NCBI RefSeq assembly: GCF_001049895.1 | Contig: NZ_CVPE01000004.1 | Coordinates: 124,001-188,000, forward strand | Source of the DNA: Rubeoparvulum massiliense | Lineage (GTDB): Bacteria > Bacillota > Bacilli > Rubeoparvulales > Rubeoparvulaceae | Reading direction: 5' to 3' | Length of the DNA: 64,000 nt | In this document: piece by piece, positions 26,282-34,971 of the stretch | Position numbering within the stretch: position 1 is the stretch's first letter | Layout of the letters: each line of letters opens with the position of its first letter | Notes under the pieces: generated by a model | Database searches by the model: none | What the model was told of the DNA's origin: nothing | What the model saw: only the letters and a program-made list of their open reading frames with translations | Made by a program: the position numbers and the translations under genes

Positions 26282-26320
26282 GAAATTCATTGTAGCAAAA
26301 AACATGGGATCCTGCCAAAT
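26282..26320 (-). promoter_or_regulatory. Promoter of the purine permease gene
   Basis: Minus strand TTGGCA, 18 bp, TACAAT (26289-26294). The leader of about 75 nt contains a perfect GCTTGGTG/CACCAAGC hairpin (26258-26274). The divergent ykvA gene starts at 26397. Confidence 0.5.
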
Positions 26321-26396
26321 GGTAATGTTGATCTTTTGCTCCATTCACCTTACCATGACCTTGAGCGTAAAAATACGAATAAAGGAAGTTCTGCAG

Positions 26397-26780
26397 ATGG
26401 ATATGAAGCAGTTAAAGTTAAAGGCTAAGGAACTCAAGTCTTCTCTAAGCATCATCTACCTCGCTTTTTTGCATCCGCAAACGCCATGGTATGCAAAGGC
26501 AGTGATCTTCCTTGTGCTAGCATATGCTCTCAGTCCTATCGATCTTATTCCTGATTTTATTCCTGTCCTAGGCTACCTCGATGATTTGATCTTAATTCCT
26601 GTTGGGATTACCTTAGCTATTAAGCTGATTCCACGAGATATTTACCAAGCATGCCAAACACAACAAAACGACCCCACCAAGACATCCCCCATGAAACAGA
26701 AGGGAATCTGGGGAGCCGTATTCATTTTGGCAATTTGGTTCTTCATTCTATATGCGCTGGGGGTCCTTCTTCTTCAATAA
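26397..26780 (+). CDS. ykvA: YkvA family membrane protein (DUF1232)
   Basis: A 127-residue DUF1232 protein. The family core 'YALSPIDLIPDFIPVLGYLDDLILIPVGI' lies at about residues 41-69 and is flanked by hydrophobic segments; a second helix ends the protein. Function in the family is not established. The start is the ATG at 26397 with AAAGGAAG eight nt upstream; the frame reads further upstream but through the divergent permease promoter. Its last 33 nt overlap the convergent TspO-like gene. Confidence 0.85.
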   Translation: MDMKQLKLKAKELKSSLSIIYLAFLHPQTPWYAKAVIFLVLAYALSPIDLIPDFIPVLGYLDDLILIPVGITLAIKLIPRDIYQACQTQQNDPTKTSPMKQKGIWGAVFILAIWFFILYALGVLLLQ

Positions 26781-27545
26781 CACATAGGCCATCCCAGCTA
26801 CAATGAGCAAGATGCATAGCGAGCTAGTTACGATAACTGAAGTATAAGCACTGTTGTATGTTTGAACCTGTTTCAGAATGATCCCGAGCAGTGCCCAGAT
26901 CGTGACAAGGCTATAAGCAAGGTCATGACGCTTCACGAGGAAAATGAGCGCAATAAAAGTTGCAACCAGCAATAGCATCGCTGTCCATACACGACCCATG
27001 GCATCAAAAGCATCCATGCCTGTTACGACGAGGTAAGTATTAAGATTAGCAAGCGTTGCCACCATGGTCCAGCTAAAGTAGATACTAAAAGGAATATGAA
27101 CAAACCACTTCTCCCGATTGGAGACGAGCTTGCGCCGCCGTAATTGCTTGTTAATCATCCCCAAGGTAATCAACAGGATAATCAATGTGAATAGGGACGA
27201 GAGAATTTGTTGATTATGCCAGAAGAGTAGCCAATTCACATTGGCAAGGGCAGATACGGTAAAGAGCCAGCCAACGTTAAAAACAAAATCGATTTGATCC
27301 TTACCCTTTCTGACGAAGATACCAAATTGGAATAAGATATACATGGCCAATGCCAGGTAGATCACACCCCAGATGGCAAAAGTAATATCTGCCGGCATAA
27401 AAAGATTGGGATAGAGCTTCGCTACTTCACTGGTGGTTATCCCATTGAAGGGCAGCGTGTCAGCCAGTACATTGATCACAATCATTAAAGCAAATGCTAG
27501 TAAATTGATAAGCTGATATGTCTTAAGCTTCTTTTGACGGTTCAT
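26748..27545 (-). CDS. TspO/MBR-like tryptophan-rich membrane protein
   Basis: 265 residues with about seven predicted membrane segments. 'PADITFAIWGVIYLALAMYILFQF' (about 50-74) and several conserved Trp residues resemble the TspO/tryptophan-rich sensory protein family, here in the longer form found in Firmicutes. TspO proteins bind porphyrins and other tetrapyrroles; what this one does is unknown. It stands alone and overlaps ykvA at its 3' end. Confidence 0.7.
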   Translation of the reverse strand: MNRQKKLKTYQLINLLAFALMIVINVLADTLPFNGITTSEVAKLYPNLFMPADITFAIWGVIYLALAMYILFQFGIFVRKGKDQIDFVFNVGWLFTVSALANVNWLLFWHNQQILSSLFTLIILLITLGMINKQLRRRKLVSNREKWFVHIPFSIYFSWTMVATLANLNTYLVVTGMDAFDAMGRVWTAMLLLVATFIALIFLVKRHDLAYSLVTIWALLGIILKQVQTYNSAYTSVIVTSSLCILLIVAGMAYVLLKKKDPQRI

Positions 27546-27682
27546 ATGCTCACGACCTTATTATCTAAAGTTAAAGGATTGAACAGTATTGCCCTTCCTC
27601 CAAGTATCCCCATATCCTCTAACGATAATCGAAATATGGCAACAAGCATAGCAGGGGAATCCCCTGCTTTTTCAAATCTTAA

Positions 27683-29083
27683 TTACTGGGAGATGAATTT
27701 TTTTCTCACAGATGATCTATACCCTACAACGGTAGTGATAAGCACTACGAACCAAGCAAACCAATCTCCCCATCGACTATAGGTGGTCTGTGTTGGTGAG
27801 ATTGGGACATCTGTAATAACTGATGCACGCTCCACTTCAAAGGTAGAGCTTTCGGCTAGGATTCGACCGTACTTATCTGAAACTGTGACAAGACCTTCCT
27901 TGGATGTACGAGCGATGGAGAATCCGTTTTCGATGCCGCGGACAATGGCCATGCGCGCATGAATCTCCTCTGCATGTAACCAATCCCAAGCAGGAACGAG
28001 AAGGAGGCCAACCTGTTCCTGACCGTAGCTACGAATCGTAGTTGGAAAATCGAGATCCTTGCAAATAGCGACGCCGATTCTTTGTTGAAAATCATTCAAC
28101 CACATCGCTCTCTTTCCATGGACATAATCACCCTCTAATCCTGGAATGAGATGAATTTTATCATACTGGATGAACCTTTCCCCAGTAGGTGCATAGACCC
28201 ATGCTACATTATGCAAACCATCGGGCTGCTCCAGCTTGATTCCAACTACTAGGTATACTTGATTATCAACTGCAGCTTTTGCAAAAATCGATTCTACCTC
28301 AACTTGATAATCAGAGGTAACATAGAATAGTTTCTCAGGAAGCACGACGATTTCTACACCTTGCTCCTTTAATAGGCCTATCTGACTCATAGACTCTTCC
28401 ACCAGCAGGATATTCTGCAAATCAATCTCTGAACGTACATGGGGCACCGTTTCATTAGCAGCTGTTAGCCCTACTCGCACCTGCGTATCATCTAAAGGCC
28501 CATGGATCCGGAAAAATCCCCAAGTTGCAGCTAATAGCAAGACAAGGATGATAAGTCCAGCTTTCCCCACCATCTTTTTATTCCATACCCTCTGTTGAAG
28601 AACGTATGCCAGTGCTGCTGGAAAAGAACAAACTAAGAAAACAACGCCAGAGCTGCCAAGAATCGCTGCATTTTGCAACAATGGTAGATAGTCCGTCTGG
28701 GTATAGACCACGCTTCCCCAGGTGCCATGCGGTGATAGCAACGTGACGAGAAATTCAAAGGCTGTCCACCCCAAGGGATAGAGCCAAACTACCTTACTGT
28801 TGCGAATCCATACCATCAGGGTTGCAAATACAAGCGCATAGATCATATGAAAGCTTAGAAATAAAGGAAAACTAAGAATGAAGCTCTCTGCCTTCCACCA
28901 GCTCAGACTGCCTATCCAATAGCTCAGCGTCGCCATCGCAAACAATGACCAACTTGAAAACCTTGACCCCAATAATAGAAAGGGAAGAGGCGCTAGCCAC
29001 GCCAGCCAACCAACTTCAACTGCATAATAAAAACTTCCCGAAGTTACGATGATTAATAGTAGAATGAGACTTCCTTTCTTCAT
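27683..29083 (-). CDS. Apolipoprotein N-acyltransferase-like membrane nitrilase
   Basis: A 466-residue protein in two parts: six or so hydrophobic segments (about residues 5-190), then a carbon-nitrogen hydrolase domain (about 205-440). The catalytic triad is visible as Glu in 'VVLPEKLF' (near 245), Lys in 'YDKIHLIPG' (near 315) and Cys in 'AICKDLDF' (near 350). This is the Lnt architecture, which transfers a fatty acid to lipoprotein N-termini. Lnt is classically Gram-negative, though Lnt-like proteins occur in some Firmicutes. A final hydrophobic helix (about 440-460) anchors the C-terminus. Substrate is inferred only. Confidence 0.75.
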   Translation of the reverse strand: MKKGSLILLLIIVTSGSFYYAVEVGWLAWLAPLPFLLLGSRFSSWSLFAMATLSYWIGSLSWWKAESFILSFPLFLSFHMIYALVFATLMVWIRNSKVVWLYPLGWTAFEFLVTLLSPHGTWGSVVYTQTDYLPLLQNAAILGSSGVVFLVCSFPAALAYVLQQRVWNKKMVGKAGLIILVLLLAATWGFFRIHGPLDDTQVRVGLTAANETVPHVRSEIDLQNILLVEESMSQIGLLKEQGVEIVVLPEKLFYVTSDYQVEVESIFAKAAVDNQVYLVVGIKLEQPDGLHNVAWVYAPTGERFIQYDKIHLIPGLEGDYVHGKRAMWLNDFQQRIGVAICKDLDFPTTIRSYGQEQVGLLLVPAWDWLHAEEIHARMAIVRGIENGFSIARTSKEGLVTVSDKYGRILAESSTFEVERASVITDVPISPTQTTYSRWGDWFAWFVVLITTVVGYRSSVRKKFISQ

Positions 29084-29148
29084 TAGTTACATCCTCCTTC
29101 GCTTGTTAGCTTAGAGGAAATGGCCATGGTTCGTTTGATAATTTTTGC

Positions 29149-30012
29149 TCATTTTATCGGAAGATGGATCTCCACACGCCACTTACCATCCCCGTCATGA
29201 TGGTATAGTTCCAACTCTGGTGCAAAGACTGGTTCATACTCTACCTTAGAAAACCAATGGCCAAAGAGATATTGATATAACAGCGGTACCTCAATCATTG
29301 AACCCTGATGAGAGCAGACCACATAGGTTTGTCTAGGAATCTCCAGGGTATCCAGCTTCTTCCCACTCTCTGATAATTTTAGTGGCAGATCTTCCGTCAT
29401 CCGTAGTCCTGCCAAATAATCATAGCGTGTACCCCCTATTGGAAGAATAACCCCCACCTGTTCACGTTGACGTTCAACTAAATGGCACAACTCATTCCAT
29501 AGCGCCTGAATCCTCCTTTGATTATGCTCCATGCTCGGTGATGACTCTACTCGTAGATTTCTTAAAGATAAACCGCATACTGCCATTCTATCTAAGCGAA
29601 GAATCTGTACCTCTGGAACTGGAAAGTGAGAATTCATCGAAAACAATTCATTCTCTGTAAAGGATAGCTTAGGGTACTGAAATGTAGCCTTTTCATCGAG
29701 TCGATATTGATCTGGTGTCACTCCAATCAACCGCTTGAACGAACGAGTGAAGGCTTCATGACTTGAGAATCCAAGACTCACTGCAATATCGATGATCCGA
29801 TGATCAGAATCTAATAGTCTCATGGCTGCTTGAGAGAATCGACGCTTCCGAATATACATAGCAGTGGTCTCGCCTACTAATAAGCCAAAGATTCGATGAA
29901 AATGCCAGGGTGATACATGAACATGCTTGGCAATATCTTTGAGGGTTATGGCATTAAGAAGATTATCTTCAATATAGTTAAGCGAATTCTGAATCACCTT
30001 TATATAGTTCAT
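29149..30012 (-). CDS. AraC-family regulator with GyrI-like effector domain
   Basis: Transcription regulator of 287 residues. Two AraC helix-turn-helix motifs fill about residues 8-105 ('LKDIAKHVHVSPWHFHRIF' and 'IIDIAVSLGFSSHEAFTRSFKR'). The C-terminal half (about 125-287) is a GyrI-like/BmrR-type small-molecule binding domain. It is divergent from the pxp operon, with 135 bp between, so it may regulate that operon, but the same domain set also serves multidrug sensors. Confidence 0.85.
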   Translation of the reverse strand: MNYIKVIQNSLNYIEDNLLNAITLKDIAKHVHVSPWHFHRIFGLLVGETTAMYIRKRRFSQAAMRLLDSDHRIIDIAVSLGFSSHEAFTRSFKRLIGVTPDQYRLDEKATFQYPKLSFTENELFSMNSHFPVPEVQILRLDRMAVCGLSLRNLRVESSPSMEHNQRRIQALWNELCHLVERQREQVGVILPIGGTRYDYLAGLRMTEDLPLKLSESGKKLDTLEIPRQTYVVCSHQGSMIEVPLLYQYLFGHWFSKVEYEPVFAPELELYHHDGDGKWRVEIHLPIK

Positions 30013-30061
30013 CTCAGCTTAAACCCCTTCAATTATTCTCTACGTTATTGTAACAAAGTAT

Positions 30062-30089
30062 TTGTATATTTTCAGAAATATGTTAAAAT
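30062..30089 (+). promoter_or_regulatory. Possible promoter of the pxp operon
   Basis: TTGTAT, 16 bp, TAAAAT about 60 nt upstream of pxpB in the AT-rich divergent region shared with the AraC regulator. Confidence 0.4.
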
Positions 30090-30147
30090 TACATCAATAT
30101 TTTTACTTTTTATTAACAATATTTTAATACGGAAGAGGTGAGTATGC

Positions 30148-30843
30148 TTGGATGACCTACATTTTTCTCCCTTAAGTGACACATCCATCATCATCGATTT
30201 TGGCGGTTCAATTTCCGTCGAGAAGAATCAACAAATTCTTAATTTCGTAGACGTAATATGCAGCGATCCTTTCCCTGGTTTTTTGGAAGCGGTTCCATCC
30301 TATACCACCGTCACCATCTTCTACGATCCACTTGTCATTCAGCATGCTTTTCCTTACGAGTATGTTTGCCAATGGGCAGAAGAAAAGCTGACAAAGCTGG
30401 TGGAACAAAAACGTCCAGCGTCAAAATTAGTGCAGATTCCCGTCTGCTATGACCAAGCATTGGGCCCTGATTTGGAGACGGTGGCTGCCTATCACCAGCG
30501 AACGACGGAAGAGGTGATTCACCTCCATACATCACAGCGCTACCATGTCTATTTCCTTGGCTTCTCACCAGGCTTTCCTTTCTTAGGTGGATTAGATCCA
30601 GCCATTGCTACACCCCGCAAAAGTACCCCGCGGCTAAAAATACCTGCAGGCTCGGTGGGAATTGCTGGTCAGCAAACCGGGGTGTATCCCCTGGAAACAC
30701 CGGGAGGCTGGCAGATTATCGGGCGGACTCCATTACGTTTATTCAGCCTAGAACAGGAGCACCCCACACTCTTACAGCCTGGTGATCAGGTTGAATTTAT
30801 CCCCATCACACGGGAAGAGTTCGAAGGCTGGGATCAATCATGA
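30148..30843 (+). CDS. pxpB: 5-oxoprolinase subunit B (KipI-like)
   Basis: Subunit of the ATP-dependent 5-oxoprolinase PxpABC, which opens pyroglutamate to glutamate. 231 residues of the carboxyltransferase-domain type, with 'FSPGFPFLGGLD' near 145 and 'RLKIPAGSVGIAGQQTGVYP' near 170, both family signatures. In Bacillus the homologue KipI was first described as an inhibitor of sporulation kinase A. Starts at TTG 30148, seven nt after GAGGTG; the nearby ATG frame stops after three codons. Overlaps pxpC by 4 nt. Confidence 0.95.
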   Translation: MDDLHFSPLSDTSIIIDFGGSISVEKNQQILNFVDVICSDPFPGFLEAVPSYTTVTIFYDPLVIQHAFPYEYVCQWAEEKLTKLVEQKRPASKLVQIPVCYDQALGPDLETVAAYHQRTTEEVIHLHTSQRYHVYFLGFSPGFPFLGGLDPAIATPRKSTPRLKIPAGSVGIAGQQTGVYPLETPGGWQIIGRTPLRLFSLEQEHPTLLQPGDQVEFIPITREEFEGWDQS

Positions 30844-31823
30844 AGGGAATTCGCATTACGAAGAGCGGTCTGCTTACCACCATACAAGATCTCGGACGAC
30901 TAGGCTACCAATCCCGTGGGGTGAACGCTAGTGGAGCTATGGATACATATGCAATGAAGCTAGCTAATCTCTTAGTGGGAAACAATGAACAAGAAGCTGT
31001 ATTAGAGATGACGTTGATTGGAGCCCATATGGTATTCGAGGAGGAGCGTGTGGTGGCATTGACAGGGGCTAATATGTCTCCAACTCTAAATCATCAAAAG
31101 GTAGAGCTAGGAATGCCCATCACTGTGAAGGTCGGAGATGAGCTACGATTAAAATCAGCATCCACTGGATGCCGCACCTATCTCGCTGTTCAGGGTGGCT
31201 TCGCTCTCCCCGATGTATTAAATAGTAAGAGCACCTCATTGAAAGCAAAAATCGGCGGGTTCCAGGGAAGGCCCTTAGAGGTAGGAGATGTTCTCCTCCT
31301 TCAAAGGTCCAGTCATTCAACCACTCACCTTAATTGGAAGCTGAGCCCCTGGCTCTTTCATTATATGGATGAGGAAATGCCTATCATTCGCTATATTCAA
31401 GGTCGACAATACCATTGGTTCACTGAGGAGACCCATCAGTTATTCAATCAAGCTTCCTTTACCATCAGTCCACAATCGGACCGCATGGGTTATCGCTTAG
31501 AAGGCCCTCCCCTGCAATTAAAGGTGCAGCAGGAATTACTGACAGAAGGTACTGCCTTTGGTACCATTCAAGTCCCACCCAATGGACAACCTATCATCTT
31601 AATGGCAGACCGCCAGCCTACAGGAGGATATCCCAAAATCGGGAATGTGATTCAAGTAGATCTTCCGAAGCTCAGCCAACTGCCGCCAGGGAGAAAGCTT
31701 CGCTTTCAAGAAGTCTCCATCCAAGAAGCACAGCAACTTCTACGCCAGCAGGACAAGCTATTACGCTGCATTTGTAGAGCAATTAGATTGAAGAAGGAGG
31801 AATATGGGCATGTGTCAGGTTGA
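30840..31823 (+). CDS. pxpC: 5-oxoprolinase subunit C (KipA-like)
   Basis: Biotin-dependent-carboxyltransferase-like subunit of 5-oxoprolinase, 327 residues. Conserved parts: 'TTIQDLGRLGYQSRGVNASGAMD' (about 13-35), 'YLAVQGGF' near 115, and 'ADRQPTGGYPKIGNV' near 265. Its ATG overlaps the pxpB stop and its end overlaps pxpA by 20 nt, so the three subunits are translationally coupled. Confidence 0.95.
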   Translation: MKGIRITKSGLLTTIQDLGRLGYQSRGVNASGAMDTYAMKLANLLVGNNEQEAVLEMTLIGAHMVFEEERVVALTGANMSPTLNHQKVELGMPITVKVGDELRLKSASTGCRTYLAVQGGFALPDVLNSKSTSLKAKIGGFQGRPLEVGDVLLLQRSSHSTTHLNWKLSPWLFHYMDEEMPIIRYIQGRQYHWFTEETHQLFNQASFTISPQSDRMGYRLEGPPLQLKVQQELLTEGTAFGTIQVPPNGQPIILMADRQPTGGYPKIGNVIQVDLPKLSQLPPGRKLRFQEVSIQEAQQLLRQQDKLLRCICRAIRLKKEEYGHVSG

Positions 31824-32565
31824 TCTCAATTGTGATATGGGAGAAAGCTATGGCCGCTACACGCTAGGGAATGATGAAGAAATGATGAAATATATCACCT
31901 CTGCCAATATTGCCTGTGGCTTTCATGCTGGGGACCCAAAAACCATGGATGAAACAGTGCAGAGAGCACTGCAGCATCAGGTCAGCATTGGGGCGCATCC
32001 TGGCTTTCCTGACTTGAATGGATTTGGCCGTCGTCTTATGCAGATTACCCCAGAAGAGGCATATCAAATCGTATTATACCAAATAGGTGCCCTACAAGGA
32101 TTTGTCCAAGCCAATGGAGGACAGCTTCATCATGTGAAGCCCCATGGTGCCTTTTATAATCTTGCAGCGGCCAATGCCTCGATTGCAGAGGCCATTGCAG
32201 AAGCCATCTATAAGCTCAATCCAGAGCTAATCCTCTACGGTCTAGCCAATAGTCAGCTCACCCTGGCAGGGGAAAAGCTAGGCTTGAAGGTGGCTCATGA
32301 AGTATTCGCAGATCGTACCTATCAGAAGGATGGGACGCTAACACCACGGAATCAAGAGCACGCCCTTATTCACGATCCGGAGCTAGCCATTCAGCAGGTG
32401 CTCACCATGATCAAAGAAAAACGAGTACACACTGTAGCTGGGGAAGAGATTCCTATCCAAGCAGACACGATCTGCATCCATGGCGATGGAGCACAGGCTC
32501 TCCAGTTTGTCATAAATATTTTCAACATTTTAAAGAGTGAGGATATTCAGATCCGAACAGTGTAA
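31804..32565 (+). CDS. pxpA: 5-oxoprolinase subunit A (LamB/YcsF family)
   Basis: LamB/YcsF-family subunit of 5-oxoprolinase, 253 residues. Family motifs: 'DLNCDMGESYG' at the N-terminus, 'NIACGFHAGDP' near 37, 'IGAHPGFPD' near 60, and 'HVKPHGAFYN' near 115, with His and Asp residues probably binding metal. GAAGGAGG lies just upstream of its ATG inside pxpC. Confidence 0.95.
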   Translation: MGMCQVDLNCDMGESYGRYTLGNDEEMMKYITSANIACGFHAGDPKTMDETVQRALQHQVSIGAHPGFPDLNGFGRRLMQITPEEAYQIVLYQIGALQGFVQANGGQLHHVKPHGAFYNLAAANASIAEAIAEAIYKLNPELILYGLANSQLTLAGEKLGLKVAHEVFADRTYQKDGTLTPRNQEHALIHDPELAIQQVLTMIKEKRVHTVAGEEIPIQADTICIHGDGAQALQFVINIFNILKSEDIQIRTV

Positions 32566-32654
32566 CATGGGGCAATCGTTTTTGAAATTACGCAATGAAG
32601 AAACTCGATGTGAATGATAAGGAGGAAATGCGATGGAACTAAACAAAAAACCAG

Positions 32655-33860
32655 TTGAAAACGTTACACCTAAATCAAAAAATGAAGGTAGATTGGTCCT
32701 TATTACTTGGCGCTGCCTTCTTAATGGCTACCTCAGCCATTGGTCCAGGCTTTTTAACTCAAACCACCGTCTTCACCCAAAATCTAATGGCTAGCTTTGG
32801 CTTTGTTATTCTCATCTCCATCATCTTAGATATTGGCGCACAGCTGAATATCTGGCGAATAATTGCGGTCTCAGAGAAACGAGCCCAGGATATTGCTAAT
32901 CAGGTGTTACCAGGTCTTGGCTTTTTCCTAGCCTTCTTGATTGTCCTAGGTGGGATCGCCTTCAATATCGGGAATGTAGGTGGGGCCGGATTAGGGATCA
33001 ATGTCCTATTCCCTTCCCTTTCCACTACGACAGGCGCAATCATCAGTGCTGCCATTGCAATTACCATTTTCCTCGTGAAAGAAGCAGGCAAGCTCATGGA
33101 TCGCTTCGCATTGGTAATGGGATTCGTCATGATTATCTTGACGGTTTATGTAGCCGTTGTCTCCCAACCTCCAGTAGGAGAAGCCGTTTACCGTTCCTTC
33201 ATCCCTGAGAAGATCGACTTCTTTGCCATCATCACACTAGTAGGTGGTACCGTAGGTGGCTATATTACATTCGCTGGTGGACACCGCTTGATCGATGCAG
33301 GCCTCAAGGGAAAAGCAGCGCTACCCCAGGTAAATCGCGGCGCAGTTTCAGCGATTGGAATTGCGTCAATCATGAGGATAGTCCTCTTCCTCGCTGCGTT
33401 AGGTGTGGTGAGTCAAGGGCTTACCTTGGATCCTAATAATCCACCTGCTTCTGTTTTTCAATTAGCTGCTGGAAATATCGGCTATAAAATATTTGGACTG
33501 GTAATGTGGGCTGCCGCCATCACCTCTGTGGTTGGCTCTGCCTATACATCGGTCTCCTTCATCCGTTCCTTCCATCCTGCTATTGAAAAGCATTATAAAT
33601 GGTATATTATTGCCTTCATCCTTCTATCTACATCGATTCTAGCAACCATCGGTCGGCCTGTTACCCTCTTGGTTTGGGCAGGCGCATTGAATGGCTTAAT
33701 CCTACCGATTTCACTAGGTGTCATGCTCCTCGCTGCTTATCGGATAAAGATCGTAGGCGAATACAAGCACCCGCTCTGGATGTCCATCTTTGGCTGGGTT
33801 ATCGTAATCCTCATGGCGGGCATGAGTCTCTATACAATCTATAATATGATCTTCGGCTAA
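32655..33860 (+). CDS. ycsG: NRAMP-family transporter (YcsG-like) of the pxp operon
   Basis: About 400 residues with 11 or so membrane segments, NRAMP/YcsG family; in Bacillus ycsG sits with the same genes and is thought to import 5-oxoproline or another pathway substrate rather than metal. 'GPGFLTQTTVFTQN' (about 30-43) replaces the classical DPGN metal motif of MntH, in line with a non-metal substrate. The start is uncertain: an excellent GGAGG-ATG at 32633 opens the wrong frame, and removing one base of the AAAAAA run at 32645-32650 would join it to this gene. As read, only a TTG at 32655 or an ATG nine codons later is available, without a good ribosome site. Confidence 0.8.
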   Translation: MKTLHLNQKMKVDWSLLLGAAFLMATSAIGPGFLTQTTVFTQNLMASFGFVILISIILDIGAQLNIWRIIAVSEKRAQDIANQVLPGLGFFLAFLIVLGGIAFNIGNVGGAGLGINVLFPSLSTTTGAIISAAIAITIFLVKEAGKLMDRFALVMGFVMIILTVYVAVVSQPPVGEAVYRSFIPEKIDFFAIITLVGGTVGGYITFAGGHRLIDAGLKGKAALPQVNRGAVSAIGIASIMRIVLFLAALGVVSQGLTLDPNNPPASVFQLAAGNIGYKIFGLVMWAAAITSVVGSAYTSVSFIRSFHPAIEKHYKWYIIAFILLSTSILATIGRPVTLLVWAGALNGLILPISLGVMLLAAYRIKIVGEYKHPLWMSIFGWVIVILMAGMSLYTIYNMIFG

Positions 33861-33896
33861 TAGCGTATTGTAAAATCAAGAATATGGAATAGCAAA

Positions 33897-33945
33897 AAGC
33901 AAGGAGTCTCAATCTAATGAATGGGACTCCTTGCTTTGCTGATAT
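33897..33945 (+). terminator. Terminator of the pxp operon
   Basis: AGCAAGGAGTC and GACTCCTTGCT arms with a loop of about 14 nt, followed by a short T-rich tail, 35 nt after the transporter stop. Confidence 0.7.
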
Positions 33946-33991
33946 GGCACCATCACCAGGAACGCAGTCTACTTCCCCAAATTAATCTTAA

Positions 33992-34055
33992 TAGCCGACC
34001 GCCTTTGTAGCGGTCAATGTGCCTGGAGTCGGCTGCAACCGACTCCTTTTCTATT
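33992..34055 (+). ncRNA. Structured RNA element with competing stems, ending in a terminator
   Basis: Three segments can pair in two ways: AGCCGAC (33993-33999) with GTCGGCT (34028-34034), or GGAGTCGG (34025-34032) with CCGACTCC (34039-34046), the latter followed by TTTTCTATTCTT as a terminator. A small ACCGC/GCGGT hairpin lies inside. This layout is like an attenuator, but no plus-strand gene follows, so it may be a small RNA or a decayed leader. Confidence 0.4.
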
Positions 34056-34148
34056 CTTATTATAACTTCCTGCATTTATCCCTACAAACGATACTAATCC
34101 TATTTTATCTAATTCACCTTATTTTTGTATAAAAAGCCAAGACTTGCT

Positions 34149-34680
34149 AAGTCGTTTTTTTACAGCGAATGAGGTACTCGATTGGTTAAGAGGCTGGCAA
34201 ACTTCCGATTCATGAAAGGATTCTCATACAAATGATCTAGCATCTCCATCCATTCGTCTTTGGACATCGCCATGTCCGCTTCGAATGCTACTAAGCCTAA
34301 CATCTCTTCCTCTTCATAGACGCGAAGAATATGCATGCCTACATCTCGTGGCGTACGGAAAAGATGATAATAGAAATGCGCACCTAATATTTAGGGAAAT
34401 TGATTGAACAGGCGCAAGCTGATAGCATCCACCGCATCCTTGCAGGATATTTCATCTAAATTCCAGGCTTCCTCTACCTGCTGATAGGTTTCTTTGAAAT
34501 ATGGTACAAACTCTTTAGAAGCTTGTGGAATCAAGGTAAGAGTCCAAGTGCAGCATAGATATTCGGATAGACGATCCATCCCAAATATCTGACTTCTCCA
34601 TGTTATGTCGCCAGAACTCATAGTAACGATATGTGTTCTTATTCAAAACCTCACCTTGTTTCAGCAATTTTTCTGTAAGA
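34149..34680 (-). pseudogene. Decayed hypothetical gene
   Basis: Coding-like sequence is spread over more than one frame. A stretch beginning 'NLTEKLLKQGEVLNKN' (from about 34680) runs to about 34590, then the reading continues in another frame as 'DRLSEYLCCTWTLTLIP' to a TAA at 34391, and after that stop the same frame continues as 'AHFYYHLFRTPRDVGMHIL' to a final stop at 34149. At least one frameshift and one nonsense change are needed to join these. The product is not recognised. It follows ydbC directly. Confidence 0.5.
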
Positions 34681-34902
34681 TTAGATCCCCATCCCATTCA
34701 GAATATCTCGTAGCTTCCGTAATTCCTCCGCTGTCATTGTTACACCCTTTCCCATCTTCTCGTGCTCAGGAGACCAATCTCGTAAATCATACTTCGGCTC
34801 TTTATCATTCCAGCTAATGAGATTTAGCTCCTTCTTCCACCCTTTTGCAGATTCAGAGAGAGCCCCATAAGCCTCTCGTATATCAAACTTAATTTCCGCC
34901 AT
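34681..34902 (-). CDS. ydbC: YdbC family protein (PC4-like ssDNA-binding)
   Basis: 73 residues matching the YdbC/PC4 family: 'KFDIREAYGALSESAKGWKKELN' then 'KYDLRDWSPEHEKMGKGVTMTAEELRKLRDIL'. The family relates to the eukaryotic coactivator PC4 and binds single-stranded DNA as a dimer. The frame extends eight codons upstream, but ATG 34902 is well placed after GGAGG. The cellular role in bacteria is not settled. Confidence 0.85.
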   Translation of the reverse strand: MAEIKFDIREAYGALSESAKGWKKELNLISWNDKEPKYDLRDWSPEHEKMGKGVTMTAEELRKLRDILNGMGI

Positions 34903-34971
34903 CTCCATTACCTCCATGGATTTCATGATCTACCCGTTCTTAATTCTTATATCATTATCCTTATATATTTC

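Noticed and set aside
26240-26290. Purine riboswitch before the permease
   Set aside because: Only a single GCTTGGTG/CACCAAGC hairpin is present; the conserved three-way junction and loop sequences of the purine riboswitch are absent.
26207-26344. 46-codon N-terminal extension of the purine permease
   Set aside because: This stretch holds the likely promoter and overlaps the divergent ykvA upstream region; family members begin near the ATG at 26206.
27640-27675. Hairpin AGCAGGGG/CCCCTGCT after the Lnt-like gene
   Set aside because: The T-run lies on the plus side, where no gene reads in; on the minus side there is none, so it was not called a terminator.
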